64,000 nt of DNA. Source: Lentinus brumalis. Taxonomy: Eukaryota > Basidiomycota > Agaricomycetes > Polyporales > Polyporaceae. The notes under the pieces were generated by a model. That model was not told the origin of the DNA. It worked only from the letters and a program-made list of their open reading frames with translations, and did not search any database. Location of the stretch: the NCBI GenBank assembly GCA_001792895.1, contig MARA01000008.1:1240001-1304000 (forward strand), in the 5' to 3' direction. Shown here piece after piece: positions 58,526 to 64,000 of this stretch (positions within the stretch are counted from its first letter, which is position 1; the number at the start of each line of letters is the position of its first letter). The position numbers and the translations under genes are program-made.

Positions 58526-60010
58526 CTACTGTAAGACAAAGTTGGAACTGGTCGCGACCTGGGGCCGAACGTCTCCGACAAACACACCGGGCGTGTAGCT
58601 GATCTCTCCGTTACATGTAGACTTGGCAATGCCAGGTGCGCCGAACGTCCATCTCACGCCGATCGAGACACATATTGATATGTCTCCTGCAGGAAGCCTG
58701 TCCTGCGCATAGAACGCGCCTCTCTCCGTCAAGAGCATAGGTCCCGTCCCAATGAAGCCCACATGGTCCTTCAAGGCCCCAAGCGTCAGCGCGGCACGGT
58801 CCTCTCCTTCAGCGAACTGATAGATCCATCGCTCGACAAACACGCGCGACCAGGACCAAAACGCGTCTCCGTCGTGCTCCTCGGCAGGCACAGGCGTGAA
58901 CACGGCGACGTTCTCGAGCAAGACCCCTCCATCCACCCTGCGTCCAGGCTGCCCCTCTCCCCAGCTGTGCCATGTCAACACCGGCCTCAAGATGCCTGGC
59001 AGTGGCCTCCAGCGCAAACCCGGACGCGCATCGCGCGGCCTAGCGCTGAAGATGAAAGAGTAGTCGCCCTTCTCCTCGCACAGCTCCATGAATCGCTCCG
59101 CCAGCCCCTCAGCCGTAGGATCCGTCGTGCGGCTCGAGGGTGTGGTTGTCAGGGCCCCGATCATGCTGTAGAAGTAGTTCGCGGGCTCGAGGAATGTGCG
59201 GTTGTCTACGCCGCTCATGATCAGGAACGCCGAGCGTCGCGTGAAGGGCCCCATCTGCCAGTCTGCCAGCAAGATCTCGAAATCGAGGACGTTGCGGTAG
59301 TGGATGTCCGCGTGCTGCGGGCTGAGGTTGGTGTAGGCGAGCATGTACCCGCCGACGGCCTTGAGGACGTCGAGTCCCACGATAGCCGCGTCATCCTCCT
59401 CCGTGCTGGCGAACCACAGGACGCTCGGGTTGTTTACAACCTCCTGGTACGTCCACACGCTTCGTATCCACATGTCGGCGTCTAACGTGTCCAGTGGACG
59501 CCTCGACAGGTCCGCGGGAGGATTCTCGCACGATATCTCTGCCACCGTTGCGTCCATCTCCCTCACTGCGGCCAGCGACTCCGAGGCGAGGACGGCAACG
59601 ACGCAGTCCGCGCGCGAGAAGATGAAACCGAGGGACTCGAGGGTCGGCCTCTTCTTGCTCGGCTCGACTGGGACGCAGAACGCATCGATCCAGATCGCAC
59701 ACTCGGGCGCGTGCCGCGCAACGGCGGCGAATGTTGGCAGGGTGCGGTCGGACATCATGATTGAGGGGTGGACGGGGTTCGGAAGCCGGTCGTCGCCCCA
59801 GACGTACGACGCACAGGCGTACCTGGGCAGTGTGCCAGAGATGTCGAGCGGATCACTCAGGGTCCAGTATCGTCCTGCAGCCGCAATGGCGCTGTGACGA
59901 CTCAGGCCATCCGCCGGAGCCTCTGTCTCGATCATAAGGCGCATCTCCATGGTGGGCGAGCGCAGATGTCTGCCGAAGGCGTGAGTGACATTGGACCGTG
60001 CCGTGCTCAT
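58526..60010 (-). CDS. HET-domain (heterokaryon incompatibility) protein
   Basis: A single open frame of 494 residues from ATG 60008-60010; the frame is open further upstream, but only from a GTG. The HET domain sits at about residues 60-200: CASYVWGDD, AIWIDAFCV, LESLGFIFSRADCVVAVLA and WIRSVWTYQEVVN are the standard blocks. In fungi HET proteins trigger cell death when incompatible mycelia fuse, and they resemble TIR-like immune effectors. The remainder (YFYSMIGALTTTPSSRTTDP, EKGDYSFIFSARPRD) is of the kind seen in polypore HET proteins. No NACHT or repeat domain is attached. No lesion seen. An upstream exon cannot be excluded. Confidence 0.87.
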   Translation of the reverse strand: MSTARSNVTHAFGRHLRSPTMEMRLMIETEAPADGLSRHSAIAAAGRYWTLSDPLDISGTLPRYACASYVWGDDRLPNPVHPSIMMSDRTLPTFAAVARHAPECAIWIDAFCVPVEPSKKRPTLESLGFIFSRADCVVAVLASESLAAVREMDATVAEISCENPPADLSRRPLDTLDADMWIRSVWTYQEVVNNPSVLWFASTEEDDAAIVGLDVLKAVGGYMLAYTNLSPQHADIHYRNVLDFEILLADWQMGPFTRRSAFLIMSGVDNRTFLEPANYFYSMIGALTTTPSSRTTDPTAEGLAERFMELCEEKGDYSFIFSARPRDARPGLRWRPLPGILRPVLTWHSWGEGQPGRRVDGGVLLENVAVFTPVPAEEHDGDAFWSWSRVFVERWIYQFAEGEDRAALTLGALKDHVGFIGTGPMLLTERGAFYAQDRLPAGDISICVSIGVRWTFGAPGIAKSTCNGEISYTPGVFVGDVRPQVATSSNFVLQ

Positions 60011-61079
60011 CCGAACTGACCGATGTCTGTAGTCCGAATGTGCGTAGCAACACGGGCTGCAGCTGAGGTGCAATTGGGCCCCAGATATTGCTATCCCAGC
60101 GACGAGTGCGCTGGTCGACACGAAGGTGAGTATGCCTGTGCTGGCATTTCATGGTCGTCTGATGTCAACTAAGATTCTGTCAAACTTTAGCACCAACTCC
60201 GCCCAAAGGCCGCTACTGCGACGAGCTGGACGTTACTTCCCCATCTTAGCAAGAGCTGGAGAGCTTGAGAGAACTGTGTAAGCAAGTGCTATAGTCATCG
60301 TGGACGCTCCAAGAATTTGACTGATACGCACTCCCTGCGCAGTGCTGTCCAGATGCTCGGCGGCTCAGATGGATGCCGGAGCGTGCGCCTCGCCTGTGAT
60401 GTCGACTCGGATACGGGTACCGCCGGCAACCGGAGATGCAGTCGCAGAAGGAAAGACCGACTTGTTCAGAAGACGGGTTGAAGCAGTAAACTCAGGTGCC
60501 CACGTCTCCCGAGTCTTGCCCGTGCACGCAGTGCGTCCTGGCTGCTGCTGTACCATGATGATACATGGTACAGCAGCAGTCTCGGCTCTCGGAGCGCTGT
60601 CGGCGATATCTGGACGTCAGACGTCATACTGCAAACATACGTGCGTTCTGCTGCCACGAGTCAGTGCCCGAGTCCAGTTCGGCGAGTCGTCTTCAATCTG
60701 TTCTCTACCTACGAGGTTCCCGAATGTGTACGAAGTCTCCTTTACCGGCAGCGAGCAACTTACAAAGGCGGGAACTCGGGACAATATCATGATCTCGCAA
60801 ACCTGGAGCAGATCACGTTCGCCAGAGCAGACCGTCGGAAGGAGATCAAGCTCCCAGATGTTGACCAGCTGGCGCGTGCGCTGCATGCCACGTTCCCGCG
60901 ACTGAGAGGGTAGGTGGAGAGCTATGGCGACTGGCCTCATGCCGAGAGACAGTCGAAGCTCTACCAGCTCTTGCAGAAGCTTGCCGCTGAATTTAAGTAC
61001 TCGCCGGCCCGAGGCATCCCGAAGCCGGGTTTCAGTCCGCGACCACGGGCGGCTCACGCTTCTTGAACTCGTTCTTCTC
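60011..61079. other. Intergenic between divergent HET and F-box genes
   Basis: About 1.07 kb holding both promoters and a perfect hairpin (next entry). No gene recognised. Confidence 0.45.
60542..60579. repeat. Perfect 16-bp inverted repeat (hairpin)
   Basis: CTGCTGCTGTACCATG at 60542-60557 is followed by a 6-base loop (ATGATA) and its exact reverse complement at 60564-60579. It lies between the divergent HET and F-box genes. It could be a regulatory dyad, a transcribed hairpin or a replication by-product. Confidence 0.85.
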
Positions 61080-62629
61080 ATGGATCCTACCCCATCTTAT
61101 CATGACCTTGCTGCGTGGGAGGACCTCAATCTCCTGGTCCCAGAAGCTGGTGCAGTTGAGGACCACGATGATCCAAGACATTTGTACGTCGTGTGCTAGC
61201 TACTCCTCAAACGCGTCGTCCGAAGCTGCATCACAGGGATCCCCGGCAGCCGCCTCCTGAGCTGGTCGTGCTCGACCAATCTATCCAGGAGCTCGAGGAA
61301 CGACTTGCGGACCTGAAGGCACAACGGGCCAAGTTACTCGATGAACGCGCGCTCATAGGCCGTCTCCCACCCGAGCTCCTATCGCGCATCTTCGAACTTG
61401 GCGTTGGCGAGAGCTTCGACCTTCTACCCACGCTCAACCTCGTCTCCGCGAAATGGAGGGCTGTTGCGCTTTCTACACCCCCTCTATGGTCGTACATCGT
61501 CCTCGATGCCGACTGGGCTTGGCGCATCCCCGCTTTCCTTGGTCGGATGCGGGTATATCTTCAGCGCTCTCAGGCGAGTAAACTCTTCATCGACCTAGAC
61601 TTCCGCCAGTTCGAAAACCCCGCGAACGTTGAGGCCGTTATGGCTGAGGCGGAGCCACATTTATGGAGGTGCTACTCCTTCAACGTCTCTGTTATCGACT
61701 GGCCCAGGCTGCGTCAAGTTCAGGAGCACGCGTCGGGCCTGGGTCCTACCCTTGAGGATCTGTATCTCTGCATAGACTCCTCCGAATCCGAGACCCATGA
61801 GCCATTCAGCTTTTTGACGCAGCCATGCCCACGACTCGGGTACGTCGTGCTCGAACACGCGCCCTTGGACTGCATCCAGGTACCCTTGCCGTCCCTTCGC
61901 CACCTCCACCTGTTGCGTGATCATCGGTGTCACTCATCGGCCAGAATCTCATATCCGTTTCACGAACTCGTCGCTACTGTCACGAAGTCACCACTCAAGT
62001 GCTTGAAGCTCCGATCCGCGTTGTTCGCCCTGGATGCCTCGGAGGAGGTCTTCAAAGCGTCGCCGTGCCCGACGGAGCTGCGAGACCTAAAGGATCTCAC
62101 TTTCGATGTCGTGGACTCCGGAAGCATCACACTCTTTTTCGAAGCCACCATCCTACCCGCCCTGGAGATTCTTTCCGTGAACTCGGGAGAAGATTTGCAA
62201 TGGCTTAGACGCATCTCACTCACTCCCTCTCACTTCCCCTCTCTCCGACTTCTCGACCTACGCAACTGCAACTTCAGCGGCCCGGCGTTGGTACCCCTCG
62301 TCCGTGCGCTGCATCACCTTCCGCAAATCACCGGCCTGGGAATCTCTTCGCCGTCGACCGGAGTAGTCGGAACTAGGATCTTCGACATGCTCGCCGCTGG
62401 GCCGGACATCCTTGGCCAGTGGCTTTTACCTCGCTTAGAGGCGCTAAGCCTTCAAAATTGTGTGGACATCTCTGGGCACGAGCTTCATCGGGTTGTCCTG
62501 GCTCGTCGGGGAGCTGCGGCACCGGAAGTTGCAAATATAACATATCTGAAGGTCTCACAGTGCTATTCGCTGGACCCGGAGGTGCTGGAACGATTAACAT
62601 CCCTTGTGGACACCGTCCGAAGCTTTTGA
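61080..62629 (+). CDS. F-box protein with N-terminal coiled coil (3)
   Basis: Two exons, 61080-61183 and 61237-62629, join in phase to 498 residues. The start was placed at ATG 61080 because the single downstream frame opens only from a GTG and the upstream exon joins in phase with a GTACGT donor. Residues 46-72 form a coiled coil (DQSIQELEERLADLKAQRAKL), the common lead-in of Agaricomycete F-box proteins; the F-box follows (IGRLPPELLSRIFELG, LNLVSAKWRAVALSTPPLWSYIVL). LRR-like units fill the rest, for example LRLLDLRNCNFSGPAL and LEALSLQNCVDISG. Likely substrate receptor of an SCF ligase. No lesion seen. Confidence 0.9.
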
Positions 62630-64000
62630 GCTTAGCGCTCTGGGTTCAAGGTTCGGTAGCTTCCTGTTTCTTCCGGTCGGTTTATCTGAACATGATACAG
62701 TCATCATCTACACTACCTGAAATATTGCTAATCATCCACTGCACGCCGGATGCTTACTACATCTTTTCCGAACCTTACTGCGTAAACAATGTCCGCGGGG
62801 ATCGCCATATAATGGCTTTCGGACGAGTCTCCCCGAGCCGGTACGTGCTTTCTTCACTCGCATGACCTTCTACTCCTACTACGGCATCTAATCACTACTG
62901 CGTCTTGATTAGATCACTATACCGGTCCAGCCGTACCTTCATATAGTTGAGACCCCGGCTCGGAATTTCACATCTGCGATCGCTATCCTTGCTCGCACGG
63001 TAGCCGGTGGTGCCTCTCCTCCGCCCCAGCAGCTACTTCGTCATCCGCATGGTTGTGTGCCCCGGTGCCTCGCGGTCTCGTTCTTTTGGGCTCAAGCATC
63101 TGCGGTGATGTCGATTTGTCATCGTCATGATGGCGACTTGCTCCGGGACCTCCCTCACACAGCGTCCATGCAATACGGACAACCTACCATCGTGGCGGCG
63201 CAGATCCTGTGAGGGCGATGATGCAAGAGGCGTACGCCCACACGTCCTCGATCGCGGGGTGAAACTGCCTACGTGTGGTCAGCGGTCGCTGAGAGGTTGA
63301 TCCATCTCGGCTTACCTGCGATCCGTACCGTCCTGAGTTTGGTGTGGCTCGCCCCCGCTTCTCGGCCACCTCGAGTCACAATCATCACCCGGTAACCGCC
63401 GCTGCGTAGACTCGAACTCCCATATTCCGGCGCTCCCAAACACGTCGGCCACAGCGGGTTTGAGTTCACCAGCCTGGGCCCATTCCCCATCCTCCCGCAT
63501 CCCCAATCCTTCTTCGTTCTCCCTGACGCCGTTCTCCCCGGTTGCGACGCGCGCTTCTCGCGTGAAACTAACTTTCCGCATATGTACGTCGTCCTGATAC
63601 TAGCGCGATATATGAGAATCGTCTTACTAACGCGACGCGCCCCGGAAACGCACCCAGCCTCATCAAAGGGCGCATATCTCAGCACGCGCACCAAACCACA
63701 CCAGGGGCGCCTGCATCGGAACTGGGCTTACTCGCAGGGTGCAGGCGGCGCACCCACACTCGGGCGTGGATGGAACACAGTGCGCGATCGAGATGGGCGA
63801 GGACGGCACCGCATCGCCCAATCTAATCTGCGCATGCGATCTCCCGATGGCCTCGAGGAGACGAACCGCCGATTGAGGGTGGGCCCGGTAAGATCACCCA
63901 CGCACGTCCGCCCGGCGAGAGGTCTTCGGGGCTGTCAGCGTGGCAGTGTCGCGGTCGGACATGGCCAGCTTTAATCAAGAGCCCTCGCTGTCGCTGGGAA
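62630..64000. other. Right-edge spacer, no gene recognised
   Basis: About 1.4 kb. Open frames at 63184-63694 (minus) and 63582-63974 (plus) overlap and have no motif I know. A tRNA-like B-box at about 63405 on the minus strand lacks the matching arms. A gene running off the window edge is possible. Confidence 0.4.

Noticed and set aside
58763..59485. Open frame of 240 codons opposite the HET gene
   Set aside because: Antisense shadow of a GC-rich gene.
63395..63440. Possible tRNA B-box on the minus strand
   Set aside because: Stems do not pair and no A-box is found.
1..64000. CRISPR arrays, bacterial operons, rRNA genes, prophage or large autonomous transposons
   Set aside because: None seen; the window is eukaryotic, and I found no transposase, integrase or reverse transcriptase motifs.

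Overview
The window reads as nuclear DNA of a filamentous basidiomycete, most likely an Agaricomycete of polypore type. Genes are cut by many 45-75 nt GT-AG introns. The gene set includes an AA9 copper monooxygenase, a microsomal P450, a HET-domain protein, F-box proteins and many BTB proteins. The species cannot be named from the sequence alone.

Layout. 0.6-3.0 kb: mitochondrial Hsp60 (minus). 3.5-8.1 kb: a BTB gene, a decayed trypsin-like protease gene and a decayed BTB gene. 8.2-9.7 kb: mitochondrial methionyl-tRNA formyltransferase. 10.6-11.9 kb: a secreted AA9 enzyme fused to a CFEM domain. 12.4-14.6 kb: a P450 with a one-base disruption. 17.8-22.8 kb: the mismatch-repair gene MSH6 in 21 exons. 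23.2-24.1 kb: a BTB pseudogene. 25.7-26.7 kb: a secreted DUF3455 protein. 27.9-28.6 kb: an unknown protein. 29.9-30.1 kb: a small inverted-repeat element. 31.1-32.6 kb: nitronate monooxygenase. 33.0-36.2 kb: two BTB genes, one frameshifted. 36.6-40.8 kb: a tandem pair of APH-fold phosphotransferase genes, the second frameshifted. 42.5-42.9 kb: an orphan small protein. 43.3-45.5 kb: a divergent pair of intact BTB genes. 46.1-47.8 kb: an F-box gene. 50.1-52.9 kb: a Sec24 fragment and a dead M28 peptidase. 53.3-54.5 kb: an F-box gene. 58.5-60.0 kb: a HET protein. 61.1-62.6 kb: an F-box gene.

Two kinds of content are interleaved. Conserved single-copy genes (HSP60, FMT1, MSH6, nitronate monooxygenase, P450, AA9) keep tidy reading frames across introns. 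Between them sit fast-evolving families (seven BTB paralogues, three F-box, two APH, one HET) and at least five damaged genes, so the segment has turned over by local duplication and decay.

The two most unusual items are the AA9-CFEM fusion, which joins a copper monooxygenase to a cysteine-rich domain with the heme-ligand aspartate, and a shared C-terminal four-cysteine module in the BTB paralogues that could be an undescribed zinc-binding fold. The MSH6 Walker A motif is also encoded by two consecutive 13-nt micro-exons.
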